Positions 1 to 10,859 of a stretch of 64,000 nucleotides of DNA are shown here, in pieces (position 1 is the stretch's first letter; every line of letters starts with the position of its first letter). The position numbers were made by a program, and so were the translations under genes. Below the pieces are notes generated by a model that saw only the letters and a program-made list of their open reading frames with translations, did no database searches and was not told the DNA's origin. The stretch spans positions 124,001 through 188,000 of the forward strand of contig CAJNDS010002312.1 of the NCBI GenBank assembly GCA_905221605.1, given 5' to 3'. The DNA is from Symbiodinium natans. Lineage: Eukaryota; Sar; Dinophyceae; Suessiales; Symbiodiniaceae.

Positions 1-320
1 CCCGGGCTCGTAAATTAGTATTGGGGGGAGGCCCGGGCTCGTGATTTAGTATTGCGGGAGGCCCGGGCTCGTGATTTAGTATTGGGGGGAGGCCCGGGCT
101 CGTGATTTAGTATTGGGGGGAGGCCCGGCCTCGTAATTTGGAGGCCCGGGCTCGTGATTTAGCCCGGGCTCGTGATTTAGTATTGGGGGGAGGCCCGGGC
201 TCGTGATTTAGTATTGCGGGAAGGCCCGGGCTCGTAATTTAGTATTGGGGGGAGGCCCGGGCTCGTGATTTAGTATTGGGGGGAGGCCCGGGCTCGTGGT
301 TTAGTATTGGGGGGAGGAGG
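1..320. repeat. 31-bp direct tandem array (CCCGGGCTCG unit)
   Basis: About ten copies of a ~31-bp unit containing CCCGGGCTCGTGATTTAG followed by TATTGGGGGGAGG, with occasional shortened units (near 125-175). The window starts inside or at the edge of this array. The same array recurs in direct orientation at 59,756-60,075 and inverted at 63,118-63,402. No credible protein is encoded. Confidence 0.95.
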
Positions 321-329
321 ATGCCCCAG

Positions 330-1215
330 CCCCCACCCCCCATTTGGAAATAAATGAATTACTTGAATTAATTGAAATAATTGAATTAATTCAATTAATT
401 CAATTAATTGATTTATTTCCAAAGGGGAGGTGGAATTAATTTAATTAATTGAATTAATTCAATTATTTCAATTAATTCAAGTAATTCATTTATTTCCAAA
501 TGGGGGGGATTCCCCAGCCCCCACCCCCCCCTTTGGAAATAAATGAATTAATTCAATTAATTGAATTAATTGAATTAATTCAATTAATTCAATTAATTCA
601 ATTAATTCAATTAATTCATTTATTTCCAAAGGGGAGGTGGAATTAATTGAATTAATTGAATTAATTCAATTATTTCAATTAATTCAATTAATTCAATTAA
701 TTCATTTCCAAATGGGGGGGATTCCCCAGCCCCCACCCCCCCCCCCTTTGGAAATAAATGAATTAATTGAATTAATTGAATTAATTGAATTAATTGAATT
801 AATTGAATTAATTGAATTAATTGAATTTCAATTAATTCAATTAATTCATTTATTTCCAAAGGGGAGGTGGAATTAATTGAATTAGTTGAATTAATTCAAT
901 TATTTCAATTAATTCAATTAATCCATTTATTTCCAAAGGGGGGGGAGGGGTGGGGGCTGGGGAATCCCCCAATTTGGAAATAATTGAATTAATTGAATTA
1001 ATTGAATTAATTCAATTAGTTGAAATAATTGAATCAATTCAATTAATTCAATTAATTCAATTAATTCAATTACTTCAATTAATTCCACCCCCCCCCTTTG
1101 GAAATAAATTGATTAATTGAAGTAATTGAATTAATTCAAGTAATTCAATTAATTCATTTATTTCCAAAGGGGGGGGGTGGGGGCTGGGGAATCCCCCCCA
1201 TTTGGAAATGAATGA
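330..1215. repeat. Hairpin modules of a 9-bp AATTAATTG/C satellite
   Basis: A series of modules, each opening with CCCCTTTGGAAATAAATGAA, running through copies of AATTAATTG, switching to AATTAATTC, and closing with TTCATTTATTTCCAAAGGGG. AATTAATT is its own reverse complement, so only the single G or C spacer sets the orientation and each module is a near-perfect inverted repeat bounded by C and G runs. The 9-bp period keeps all frames open and gives artefactual peptides of repeated Glu-Leu-Ile. Confidence 0.95.
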
Positions 1216-1237
1216 ACTAATTGAACGAAATTATTTA

Positions 1238-1948
1238 AACTATCGCGGCTCGATTTGGCCAAATTTTGCCGGGCAGCCTGCGGGCAAAATTTGGCCAAAT
1301 CGGGCTGCTCTTCGTATGCCATGAGAAATGCGCGGCTCGATTTGGCCAAATTTTGCCCGGAGGCTGCCCGGCAAAATTTGGCCAAATCGAGCCGCGCATT
1401 TCTCAGCGCGTACGACGAGCAGCCCGATTTGGCCAAATTTTGCCCGCAGACTTCCCGGCAAAATTTGGCCAAACCGAGCCGCGATAGTTTAAATAATTTC
1501 GGGCCTCCAGAAAGGCGCGGCTCGATTTGGCCAGATTTTGCCGGGCAGTCTGCGGGCAAAATTTGGCCAAGTCGGGCTGCTCGTCGAACGCGATGAGAAA
1601 TGCGCGGCTCGATTTGGCCAAATTTTGCCGGGCAGCCTCCGGGCAAAATTTGGCCAAATCGAGCCGCGCCTTTCTGAAGGCCCGAAATTTTTAAACTATC
1701 GCGGCTCGATTTGGCCAAATTTTGCCGGGCAGCTTCCGGGCAAAATTTGGCCAAATCGGGCTGCCCTTCGTATGCGATGAGAAATGCGTGGCTCGATTTG
1801 GCCAAATTTTGCCCGGAGGCTGCCCGGCAAAATTTGGCCAAATCGAGCCGCGATAGTTTAAAAAATTTCGGGCCTCCAGAAAGGCGCGGCTCGATTTGGC
1901 CAAATTTTGCCGGGCAGCCTCCGGGCAAAATTTGGCCAAATCGAGCTG
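1238..1948. repeat. ~65-bp GGCCAAA hairpin array
   Basis: About ten palindromic units. Each reads GCTCGATTTGGCCAAATTTT, then GCCGGGCAGCCTCCGGGC (or a variant), then the reverse complement of the first arm. Units are joined by short spacers that alternate between two types (around ATGAGAAATGCGCGG and around GATAGTTTAAA). Long open frames in several registers on both strands (up to 256 codons) come from this structure and are not credible genes. Nearly identical copies lie at 60,999-61,709 and, in part inverted, at 62,730-63,000. Confidence 0.95.
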
Positions 1949-1959
1949 GGGGGGTGGGG

Positions 1960-2530
1960 TCTGGGGAATCCCCCCCATTTGGAAATAAATGAATTAATTG
2001 AATTAATTGAATTAATTGAATTAATTCAATTCAATTAATTCCACCCCCCCTTTGGAAATAAATGAATTAATTGAATTAATTGAATTAATTGAATTTGAAT
2101 TAATTGAATTAATTCAATTAATTCAATTAATTCATTTATTTCCAAAGGGGGGGGAGGGGTGGGGGCTGGGGAATCCCCCCCATTTGGAAATAAATGAATT
2201 AATTGAATTAATTGAATTAATCGAAATAATTCAACTAATTCAATTAATTCAATTAATTCATTTATTTCCAAAGGGGAGGTGGAATTAATTGAATTAATTG
2301 AATTAATTCCAATTAATTCAATTAATTCAATTAATTCAATTAATTCAATTAATTCAATTAATTCAATTAATTCAATTAATTCAATTAATTCAATTAATTC
2401 ATTTATTTCCAAAGGGGGGGTTCAATTAATTCAACTAATTCAATTAATTCAATTAATTCAACTAATTCAATTAATTCCACCCCCCCCTTTGGAAACAAAT
2501 GAATTAATTGAATTAATTGATTAAATTCAT
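1960..2530. repeat. Second block of 9-bp hairpin satellite
   Basis: The same AATTAATTG/AATTAATTC modules as at 330-1215, again bounded by TTTGGAAATAAATGAA and its complement and by G or C runs. Includes a long uninterrupted run of the C-spaced orientation at about 2,310-2,400. Confidence 0.95.
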
Positions 2531-2567
2531 TAAATTCCAGGGGGAAAGTGGAAATTAAGGAATTTAA

Positions 2568-2712
2568 TGAATTAAATTCTGTCTGTGCAACCCTACAGGA
2601 CCTAAAATAGGGTCTATTTGGAACATGGCTCTTGTGAATAAGTATACGTTTTGGGGCCTGTTTTCCTCTTGTAAATACGATTCCCAGCTTCCAAATAGAC
2701 CCTATTTAAGCT
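2568..2712. repeat. Boundary element with 19-bp inverted repeats
   Basis: A ~145-bp non-coding element. The arm AAATAGGGTCTATTTGGAA (around 2,597-2,615) returns inverted around 2,689-2,707. Outside the arms are TGTGCA on the left and TGCACA on the right. It separates the satellite from the gene-bearing region. The same element ends the 59.8-62.46 kb copy, one arm recurs inverted at 54,690-54,723, and a further left end starts at about 63,964. It resembles a small non-autonomous element or a solo terminus. No flanking duplication was found. Confidence 0.7.
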
Positions 2713-4320
2713 GCACACACCCCCCCCCCCCCTCCTATTGGAATCCCTATTCAGGAGCTGTTAGTAGAGGAACATCCCCAAAAATCTAGAGGCTCCGTCC
2801 CGAGCGCCGAGGAGGGAGGCCCGGGTCTTAGCGTGAGGGAGAGGGGATCGGGGGACCCTGTGTGGTGGGGAATGCGGGGAATGACAACGGCTCCCCTAAG
2901 GAAATGCAACTGGCAGCTGGGCTCTCAGTCTGAGATTGCCATGTTTGTAGGATGTTGGGCCACGCACAGCTGCCACAGCCTTCTCTCGAGGTGCTGCCTC
3001 AGAAGGCGTGGATACCCCTTCGGCAGACATTGCCGGGGGTGCCTCAACAGGCTGAAGTTGAAGATCACGGCGATCACTGGAGAAACTGCTTCCTTGGCCT
3101 GTATCCGGACGCGCGGTGGACTGGCGCACGGACAACAACATCACTGAGAGCAGCTGCGCAGCATCACCCTGCATTTAGGGCAGGTAATGGTGTGCAGGCA
3201 AGGCCGTGGCCATGCCAGACTCCACAAGAGGCACGATCAAGATTCACCATGGACGGGCTTGGCATTCCGGGTCCACTTGCGACGCGCGCGCGCTGGTCAC
3301 GATTCGCCATGTCCGAGACATCCTGCCACGTCGAGAGCGTAAGACGAGGCAGATGGACAGTGTTGCTAGCATATGGACTTTCTCTCTTGAGATGTGCAAA
3401 TGTTTCACCAGCGCCCCGAAGACCACCGAGAGAGCAAGGGCTCGGACAAAATCGGAAGCACATGTTTTGGCAAGATAGCTTAGATATACATACATACATA
3501 TATATATGTATCTATATATATATATATCTTGATATGACAATTCGAGATGTTCTTCAAGCTGGATGACATGTTCGAGAGTTGCCTCCTTTTGCCGCGCCAG
3601 GGTGGAGGACGTGGCAAGGTGAAAATCATGTTTGACGCCCAGGCTGGGGGCTGGACGTACTACTACCATTATCATTAATATCTCCTGATTAATATTATTA
3701 TTGCAGTTATCACGAGATTATTGTTATTACTAATGGATTTCGGGCCTGTTGTGAAGTTCACCGCCTTATGCGGAACAGCCGCATTCGGAGCTCTCGTAGC
3801 TAGGCCTGATGTGCCCTGGTGTGGACTTCATGAGCCAGCTGCTTTAAGGTCAACTGCCTGTCACATTGTTCACGCCATAAACCCTAAACCCTAAACCCTA
3901 AATCCTAAACCCTAAACCTTGAACCCTAAATGTGTGAAATTTCGGCCTCCATGTCTTCGGTGATGTCGCGGTCGGGGTGGTCAGTCGGGCCATGTGTCCC
4001 GTGGTTCGATGGCCTGGTCTTCTTCGAATGTGGGGTTTTCGAAGGGACCCCCAATAACCCCAAACAGTAGGACTCCCTAAGAAGAAGGACCCTAATAAGG
4101 TACCCCTAATTTCGGAACCCATGTTGACCATGTATGATTGTTTCCTTCGGGGCACGCATCCCGTGCCCATCTCACTGGCTAGCAAAGGCTATCCTAGGTC
4201 TCCCGAGTGCTAAGTCTACCATCGGCTATTCTAGACTTCCACTGTTGTCGGTCCACATATCAGTGCCTGCTAGGACTTTATCAGTTCTTCTTTTGTAGCT
4301 CCCTACACTTGGTATCTTCA
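2713..4320. other. No confident gene; C-tract, TA microsatellite, short telomere-like array
   Basis: Opens with a C tract after ACACAC (2,720-2,733). There is a TA/TATG microsatellite at about 3,483-3,533 and a CCCTAAA array at 3,882-3,926. Open frames on both strands at 2,830-3,670 are of similar length and give no recognisable motif. A minus-strand frame at 2,896-3,174 has a disordered, Ser/Pro/Ala-rich look and could be an exon, but I cannot support it. Confidence 0.5.
4036..4124. mobile_element. GGTACC-type short inverted-repeat element, copy a
   Basis: Member of a recurring ~90-150-bp family: GGGACCCC-like start, internal AGTAGGA and ATAAGG, then GGTACCCCTAAT and TTCGGAAACCC-like end. 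Other copies are near 12,012, 13,668, 13,905, 28,353, 32,561, 37,654 and 41,070. Several lie inside recognisable introns. Confidence 0.6.
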
Positions 4321-4377
4321 GGGGCCCTTGGCTTGCATGATGTGTTTCCTCGGGCTTGTGCTGCCCAAGTTTGACAG

Positions 4378-4470
4378 ATGCAAAGCATCGACGATGTCAT
4401 CATCATCGATGACATGCGCCGCCCTCGGCGAACTCAGCCCTCCTGGATGCTGCAAAGCGAAACCGGACAG
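4378..4470 (+). CDS. Candidate exon of an unidentified protein
   Basis: A 93-nt open stretch (31 codons, phase 0 at both ends) with an acceptor GACAG just before it and CAG|GTTCG at its end. It would encode an acidic and basic peptide beginning MQSIDDVIIIDDMRRPRRTQ. The exon-like boundaries and composition resemble the verified exons elsewhere in the window. Family unknown; neighbouring exons were not identified. Confidence 0.35.
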
Positions 4471-5164
4471 GTTCGACACGTGCGGGAACCTCGTGGAGGC
4501 TTCGTGGCTCTCCCGAAACCCCAAAATGCAGTGTGCGGATGAGGTGTGCGCATGTCTGCGCCGGTAGGTCAGTGGAGCGCTTCATGCGCTTCTTCCATCA
4601 GCTCGACTTTATGGCATTGCTCCACACGGCTCGCCGCCAACAAAAACATCACCTTGCACCTGCGGGCAAAGCGGTGTTGCGCAGTGGCTGAGAGAATGTC
4701 ATTTGGAAGGCTACTTCTCCGGTGATGCCGTGGACAAGGCCCGTGAGAGCAAGCAGGGGGGCGAGATTCTGATGTTCGCCGTGGTTCGATAAGAGACCGG
4801 TGTCGCCTTAGGTGAAGCGGCTCGTGGAACAGTGCAACTTACAGTGGGTGGCGGTACGGTGCTCAGAGATGTAGATGATGTCTTGTAGATTGTAGGGACA
4901 TTGTAGAGTCGTGGAAGATCACACCTCATCATTGGCCATTGCAAAATTCTATACTGCTGCGTGAGGTCACCAACAGCGTAGATCAAACAGCGACGCTTCA
5001 GAGGTTTGCAGTTGCAGGCGGGTGTAGCCGCAAAACTTGATGGGACTTGGAAGCTTCCAATGTTGCCACGGCGCAAGGCTTGGAGGACAGGATCAAAGTC
5101 ATCGAGATCTCCAAGCTAATAGCAGGCTTAGCATGTCCTTACATGCGGTACCCGTTCACTTCTG

Positions 5165-5380
5165 TCTGGCTGTTGCTCTCTCACTCTAAGTCTATCTCTC
5201 TTCTGTTTTTTTTATATCTCTCTCTCTCTCTTTCTCTTTCCTCTCTGTTTCTCCCTCACTCACTCACGCTCTTTCTCTCTTTCTCTGTGTCTCTCCGTCT
5301 CTGTGTGTCTCTCTGTGTGTCTCTCTGTGTGTCTCTCGGTGTCTCTCTGTGTCTCTCTGTGTCCTCTCTGTCTGTGACGC
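5165..5380. repeat. CT/GTCT-rich microsatellite
   Basis: Degenerate run of CTCT and CTCTGTGTGT units. The Leu/Ser-rich frame across it is an artefact. Confidence 0.9.
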
Positions 5381-5577
5381 ACATGCTGCACGGCTGGTTT
5401 GTCCTCAAAATGTCAAACTTCCTCAGTTCGGGTTCCATGCTCCACTAGAACTGCAGCCTCATGGCTTACGCAGCAAGCCATGGTCACTCGCAGTAGTGCT
5501 TCAGCATGGACGGTTCTTCTCATGATGCAGAGTTGAGCTGACTTTCCTCCGCCTATCCACCCGAACATCAACATCGT

Positions 5578-5632
5578 GTTTAGGGTTTAGGGTTTAGGGT
5601 TTAGGGTTTAGGGTTTAGGGTTTAGGGTTTAG
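5578..5632. repeat. Interstitial TTTAGGG array
   Basis: About eight head-to-tail TTTAGGG units with no degeneracy, flanked by unique sequence. This is the plant/alveolate-type telomere repeat, here internal. Confidence 0.95.
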
Positions 5633-5829
5633 GAACACATGTCGAGACGTGCCAGCATGAGCACGCAGCTGTGGAAGAGACCACCCATGCAGCGTACGCG
5701 ACGTCCTGCGGGAATCGTCTGGCCCCAAGTGCCACGAAAGCGTATCGGAGGATTTCTTGTTGTTTCTGAGGCCGGACTTCTTGTGATCGTGGCCGTCACA
5801 ATCAAGGGTCGCTTTCTCTTGACCTAGCA

Positions 5830-7007
5830 CTGTCCAGTGTTGATCGCCCTCTCTGGCTCACAGCTGCATCGTGAAGATATAGATGCTGGGGCAGACACAA
5901 TGGTGAGCCTAGGAGCTGGCTGTGGTTTCTCGAGTTTATCGGGTCCAGCTGCTGGCAGCCTGGACACAAGCAGCCACTTTCGGAGGATGGGAGGCTTGCT
6001 GAATGCTTGGAGGTTTCGGGCACGAAAGGGCACGGTGGCCACCGTGCAGGCCGGTCCAGTCCGTCGTATCACTTTTCTTGTTTTGTTGGGGAGGGAAACC
6101 TCTCGCAGCGCAGCCAGGGCAGGAATTCCTTGCCGTTCCTCCATCTCCGAGGTGCGTGATGTCGTAATATGCATGTGACACCGCCACGTGACGCGAGCAC
6201 ATGGAAGTCGCGAAGTCGCGGGAATCGCGGAGGTCACAGCCTCCTGGTCCGAAGCAGAGCGCAAGGCTTTAGAACTCCTGGAGGCCCCCATGAACCCCCC
6301 TTTGACCCGTGTGTTGTGGGAGCTCGAGCTCCTTCTGCCACACGCGCTGTGCTTCACCAATTTCCTCAGGAGAAGCAGCCCGCAGGGAGGCTCAGACTGG
6401 GCTCGGCTTGGACTTAGACTCAGAATACTCAGACTGCAGCCTCTCGCCTACCAGGCCTGGCGCCGGAGCTACTTAGGGCCCAAGACGGAGGCGTGTCGAA
6501 GCATCCCGGTAAAGCCGCTGCTTGCCATTCCCCAGTGCCAGCAGCCTGCCAGGAGGACGTGCAGGAGACCTTCCGGGCGATTGCTTCCGCTGCCGGCGGC
6601 GAGGACATCCGCGTGCGCATGAGTCATGCGTGGTCATCTGTGGTCCCGTGTAAGGAGCAGGGCCTCAACGCCATTGAGCGGAATCTGGCGTTGATGGTGT
6701 TTTTGCCCAAGCAGATCGCTGCCTCTTCAGAGGCTCGCTGAACCCATGGGGTCAGGCGGTGATCGGGGTGTTGTCCATCACTCTGCCACTGGCATGCCAC
6801 AGGCTTTGTCGGCAGAGTTGGGCCCAGATGTTGCCTTGGATGAGCGAAACTCAGTTTTTTGTTCCAGTGCTCAGCTGTCCTTCAAGTGGCGGTCGCCGCC
6901 GCAAGGTCATTCGAAAGAATCCGGGAGTTTTGACTGTGCCTCCGGCGAGTATCAAAGAAAACGTTGGGCAGCTGCCTCATGTTCCAGAACGCCTGAGAGA
7001 GTAGCAG
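5830..7007 (+). CDS. Exon cluster of an unidentified protein
   Basis: Three exon-like stretches on the + strand. Around 6,240-6,370 the frame reads SWSEAERKALELLEAP and continues with an amphipathic Leu-rich helix. Around 6,547-6,738 it reads QEDVQETFRAIASAAGG followed by RVRMSHAWSSVVPCKEQG and NAIERNLALMVFLPKQ. Around 6,759-7,004 it reads GVLSITLPLACHRLC, then a Lys/Arg-rich tail ending LPHVPERLRE and a stop. Composition resembles the confirmed exons of this window. Splice joins were not resolved and the family is unknown; the last stretch could be a terminal exon. Confidence 0.35.
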
Positions 7008-9150
7008 TCAGTGTGCTCTGTGTTCTTTGAAGATGCTGGGCAGGGCAATTGTCCCTATAGCCAATGTGGTCGGCTTCTTTGCGGACAATCCCCTTTTTGT
7101 CCGGATCCCATGCGGTGACCCTGCGGTGATGCGGGGTGCGCGCTTGATAGCGCTTGCCAAAGTCACCCTAAAAAACCCTAAACCCCCTAACCCTAAACCC
7201 TAAACCCTAAACCCTAAACCCTAAACCCTAAACCCTAAACCCTAAACCCTAAACCCTAAACCCTAAACCCTAAACCGCAAACCCTAAGCCCTATAAACCC
7301 TAAACCGTCATGCCGAGGCTCAAGGACTCTTTGCTGTCCTCGGTTTGGCCGTCACCTACGCGGTGGTGGTGGCCTCCTGGCTCGAGAGACCCTCAAGGAG
7401 CCCGCCATTTCTGTGCTCCCTTGCTGGGTAGGGAAGCGTTTGTACTTGGGAGGTTCCCCCCTTATACTAACAGTCCTTATAGGGATTGTAGAACCCCCTT
7501 ATGAAATCCCGATGAAGGAGCGCTAGTCTAAGGGGAACATCCCAAGTTTGTACGCCTGTGCTGTGTCAAAGGTCGGTGTGATCAACCCTCTGATCAAGGC
7601 ACGGCCATCCTTTGAGAGAAGCTAGGGCCAGGATTCCACGAAACCCTAAACCCCTAAACCCTAAACCCTAAACCCGAAACCCGAAACCCTAAACCCTGAA
7701 CCCTGAACCCTAAACCCTAGAACCCTCAGTGTTTCGGACAGGCCTATCCCGGCAGCCAGCCATGAGTTGGGTGCGACTTGATGGCCGCTCCCATGTTTGG
7801 GGTGTTACTTACTAGGGGGCCTCCTTGTAAGCCTGCCAAAACAAAAAAGGGGCCCCGAATTTCAAGTAGCCCCAAACCCTAAACCCTAAACCCTAAGCTT
7901 CTAAGCCCCAAGCCGGGGTTTCCGACCCCTAATATACCCCTTAAATACAACAATCCTTATTATCAGGCCCCAGAAAGGGGTACCCCCTATTTTCGGAAGC
8001 CCCCCATTTCGAGACCGTGGCCACAACACGTGGTCAGCTCGAAAGTCTCGGCTCGAGGCATATGGCCTCCAGGTCCGATCTTCGACCATGGTAGAGGGGA
8101 GGTTGTCAAAAAGCCAGGGTCCCTTTTAGGGTCCTCCTTATAAAGGTTCCCCCCCCCCCCTCCTAGGCGGGAACTCTAGCATAGGGACACATCGACAGCT
8201 CGGGGATGAACCGTCTTTTTCCGCTTCCCAGGGAGGCTTGCACCCATGCTGCCGGCCCAAGTTTGGACTGCATGGTCCCAGGAGCGCCCCTTTTGGCCGG
8301 GTGCTCGTGGCCTTTCGCCCGCTTATGCATTGGAGCAAAAGGTGCCAACTTCTGCAGGCGATGATGCACTGATCCTCGCAAGATCACACCCCCGAAGCCC
8401 TAAACCCTAAACCCTAAACCCCAAAGTTGTTGGCCTGACAGGTGCAATTGTGAGGCTTCACTTGGGCGCCTCAGTGAACGTTCCAAAGTTGCTTTCTCAG
8501 CAAGTGCTGCCGGCTTCAACCTGAACCCTGGGCTTTACACATCACCCATATACCATACGTGTTACATACCTGTATATCACTTCTATACCCCCTGATGTAC
8601 GCCCCAACCCCCCCTTTATACCCCCTATATACACCCCAGGCGCCCCTAATATGCCCCCGTTACGCCCCCTCACATGCCCCACGGACCCTAGAAACCCTAA
8701 ACCCTAAACCCTAAACCCTAAACCCTACACCCTAAACCCTAAACCCTACTTCCTAAACCCTAAACCCTACTTCCTAAACCCTAAACCCTATAAACCCAAA
8801 CTCAAGGTTTCGAGCCCTGGGGCCCCAGGATGACGATCCCGTCGGGAGCTCAGATATGAAGGGCTTGGAAGGGTTTAGGGTTTGGGGTTTGGGGTTTAGG
8901 GGGTTTAGGGTTTAGGGTTTAAGGTTTAGGGTATAGGGTTTAGGGTTGAAGGGGGGTTTAGGGTTTAGGGCTTAGGGTTTAGGGTTTAGGGCTTAGTGCT
9001 CAGGGCTTAGGGCTTGGCACCGCTTGTTTTTGTGAGCCAGGGGGCATGCACCAATGGGGGCATCTTGTCTTGGGGATTCCTAGAAGGTTATAGTATTTGG
9101 GGGCTCTGTCAGGGGATCCCCTATTTTCCGGAAACACCTACGAGGGCTGG
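7008..9150. other. Telomere-like arrays and short elements; no gene supported
   Basis: Holds CCCTAAA arrays at 7,176-7,309, 7,643-7,730, 7,872-7,900, 8,399-8,424 and 8,692-8,790, then TTTAGGG-type arrays with many variants at 8,869-9,020, so the strand orientation switches. GGTACC-type element fragments sit near 7,930-8,010 and 9,075-9,135. The stretch 8,575-8,680 is a run of CCCCTNTATA-like motifs. Confidence 0.6.
7176..7309. repeat. Interstitial CCCTAAA array (longer)
   Basis: About 17 CCCTAAA units, mostly perfect, with a few variants at both ends (CCCCCTAACC, CCGCAAA). Confidence 0.95.
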
Positions 9151-9179
9151 GTCTAGGGTTTAGGTTTTCGGGCTTGGTG

Positions 9180-9890
9180 GGTGCTGCGGCACGAGAGAGA
9201 TTTACGAAAATCTTGTAAGGGGACACCCGTCATGACACCCGTCATGCGGGAAGACCCCCGCTTCATCCGCCAGGTGCTCTTAGACTCCCCGCCAAAGGAG
9301 GCCCTGCTTGAATTGAGCCTTTCTCCTGTGGATCTTGAGCCCTGTTTTGCGCCCTGTTGGGGTGTGAGCCCGGAGAGGCGCCCGAACGAAGCGCTGAGCT
9401 GAGGCGCAGTGCTGTGAAGACAAGGAGTCCTTGCAGATGTCCGCATAGTGCAGGAAGCGGCTGTCGTCCACCTGATTCAGCTGCGTGATGGTTTGCAAAA
9501 GCTGCTCTTTGCGATGGTCGTTGATATTTTCCCTGGGCTGTTGCTGCTACTCTTCGAGATGTTGTCAGGCCCTCGCTGCTCTGCCCCACTCACTTGCACC
9601 TGATGCTGAGCCGATCATAGCCACGCAAGCTGTGAAGCTGCCGGTGCTGTCACGTTCGTGAGGCTTCCACACGTACGCCTTGTTGCACATGCTACACATG
9701 ACGGAAGTAGCTGCTACAAAGCCGGTAGCATCAAGGGGGTTCACAAAGTGTGGTTCTACACTGCTCACTGCTGCAGGGTTTAGGCAAGAGGACCCGCGGA
9801 TTCCAAGAGGCTGGGCCCTGAATGGCATGGTTTCGCTCAACGACTTGGACGAGCAGATCGGTGCTTTGGAGGCTTGCTGAAGCCACCCTA
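9180..9890 (+). CDS. Exon cluster, possible membrane protein
   Basis: Around 9,240-9,350 the frame reads MREDPRFIRQVLLDSPP followed by KEALLELSLSPVDLE. Around 9,437-9,568 another frame reads VRIVQEAAVVHLIQLRDG and then a strongly hydrophobic run (LLFAMVVDIFPG, LLLLLFEMLS) that could span a membrane. Around 9,790-9,880 is a hydrophilic stretch ending in a stop. Each looks exonic, but the joins and the family are not established. Confidence 0.35.
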
Positions 9891-9961
9891 CCCTCTACCC
9901 TAAACCCTAAACCCTAAACCCTAAACCCTGAACCCGCTGAGATAACAGCGAGAGCGGCCGA

Positions 9962-10535
9962 GATGTGTGGAGTGCTGAACCCGATATGGGCGGCAGGAAA
10001 GCACGGAGGAGGAGTCGGCGGAAGCCAGCGGTCCTGCCACGGTATCCCCCCCGAAGGCCACAGCATGCTACTGCAATCGGAGCCGAAGCTGCGCCTCTGT
10101 CAGAGGAGAGGCCCGTTGCGGAACACGCTCCGCCGAAGCCTCAGTCTCAGAGGGTGTTTGGGGCGCAGGATGCTTCTTTTGACCCTAAACCCTAAACCCT
10201 AAACCCTAAACCCTAAACCCTAAACCCTAAACCCTAAACCCTAAACCCTAAACCCGACGCAGGCCCAAGAAGGAGCCCAAGAAGGCGCCTAAGAAGGCGC
10301 CCAAGGCAAAGTCAGCGGAAGATCCAGGCGCTGCTTCTGCTGTTTCCCTTACCCTAAACCCTAAACCCTAAACCCGAAACCCTAAACCCTAAACCCGAAA
10401 CCCTAAACCCCAAACCCTAAACCCTAAACCCTTAAACCCCACCAGCATATGAGCAACCAGCCCTGGGAGGCACTGCTGCCGGTGATGAAGCACCGACAAA
10501 GAAGAGGAGGAAGGACTTGGCGAGCCTAATCGTGA
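9962..10535 (+). CDS. Candidate basic nuclear protein exons (Lys/Arg/Pro-rich)
   Basis: Three exon-like segments separated by CCCTAAA arrays. The first (9,965-10,180) is Arg/Pro-rich, with MGGRKARRRSRRKP. The second (10,262-10,340) follows acceptor GACGCAG and reads PKKEPKKAPKKAPKAKSAED, a Lys-Pro repeat. The third (10,445-10,535) reads EAPTKKRRKDLASLI and contains a classical nuclear-localisation-like KKRRK cluster. The composition suggests a nuclear or chromatin-associated protein; this is inference. The introns at 10,183-10,255 and 10,351-10,438 are almost entirely CCCTAAA repeats. Confidence 0.4.
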
Positions 10536-10544
10536 ACACTTGGG

Positions 10545-10660
10545 ATGTTATCCTTACACGAACAGTCCCTAGTTGGGGATGTTATCCTTATACTAGCAGT
10601 CCTTAATTGGGATGTTATCCTTATACTAGCAGTCCTTAATAGGGATTGTACTCGGGGGTA
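10545..10660. repeat. Triplicated ~40-bp unit (GATGTTATCCTTATACTAGC)
   Basis: Three consecutive copies of GATGTTATCCTTA, then TAC(T/A)AGCAGTCC, then TTAAT or TAGTT. The core CTTATACTAACAGTCCTTAT also occurs at about 7,455 and 16,923, and inverted forms with CTATTCAGGA occur near 2,745 and 16,965, suggesting a dispersed element. Confidence 0.7.
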
Positions 10661-10859
10661 CTCTACTCCCTCTAGTGAGTACTATCGTGGATGCAGCCGT
10701 GTGCAGATCCAGCGGCCGGATCTGGCCGGTGTCTGCGGGAGTTAACGAGGTGCAGCAGCGAGCCTCAGCTTCGCCTGCTTCCCCGGACGCAGCCATTCCG
10801 CGTCAATATAGTTTGTGGCAGAAGGACATGAAGCCCCACGGCCCGTGCGATCGCTAGCA

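Noticed and set aside
1-320. CRISPR-like array of regularly spaced repeats
   Set aside because: The 31-bp units abut with no unique spacers; the context is eukaryotic satellite.
1158-1928. 256-codon minus-strand protein with repeated LAKFC and KFGQI peptides
   Set aside because: Produced by the palindromic GGCCAAA units; equivalent frames exist on the + strand and in the copy at 60,835-61,689, with no codon bias or start context.
620-2412. Leu-Ile-Glu and Leu-Ile-Gln repeat proteins on both strands
   Set aside because: They come from the 9-bp AATTAATTG/C unit, which leaves frames open on both strands; the same peptides appear wherever the satellite does.
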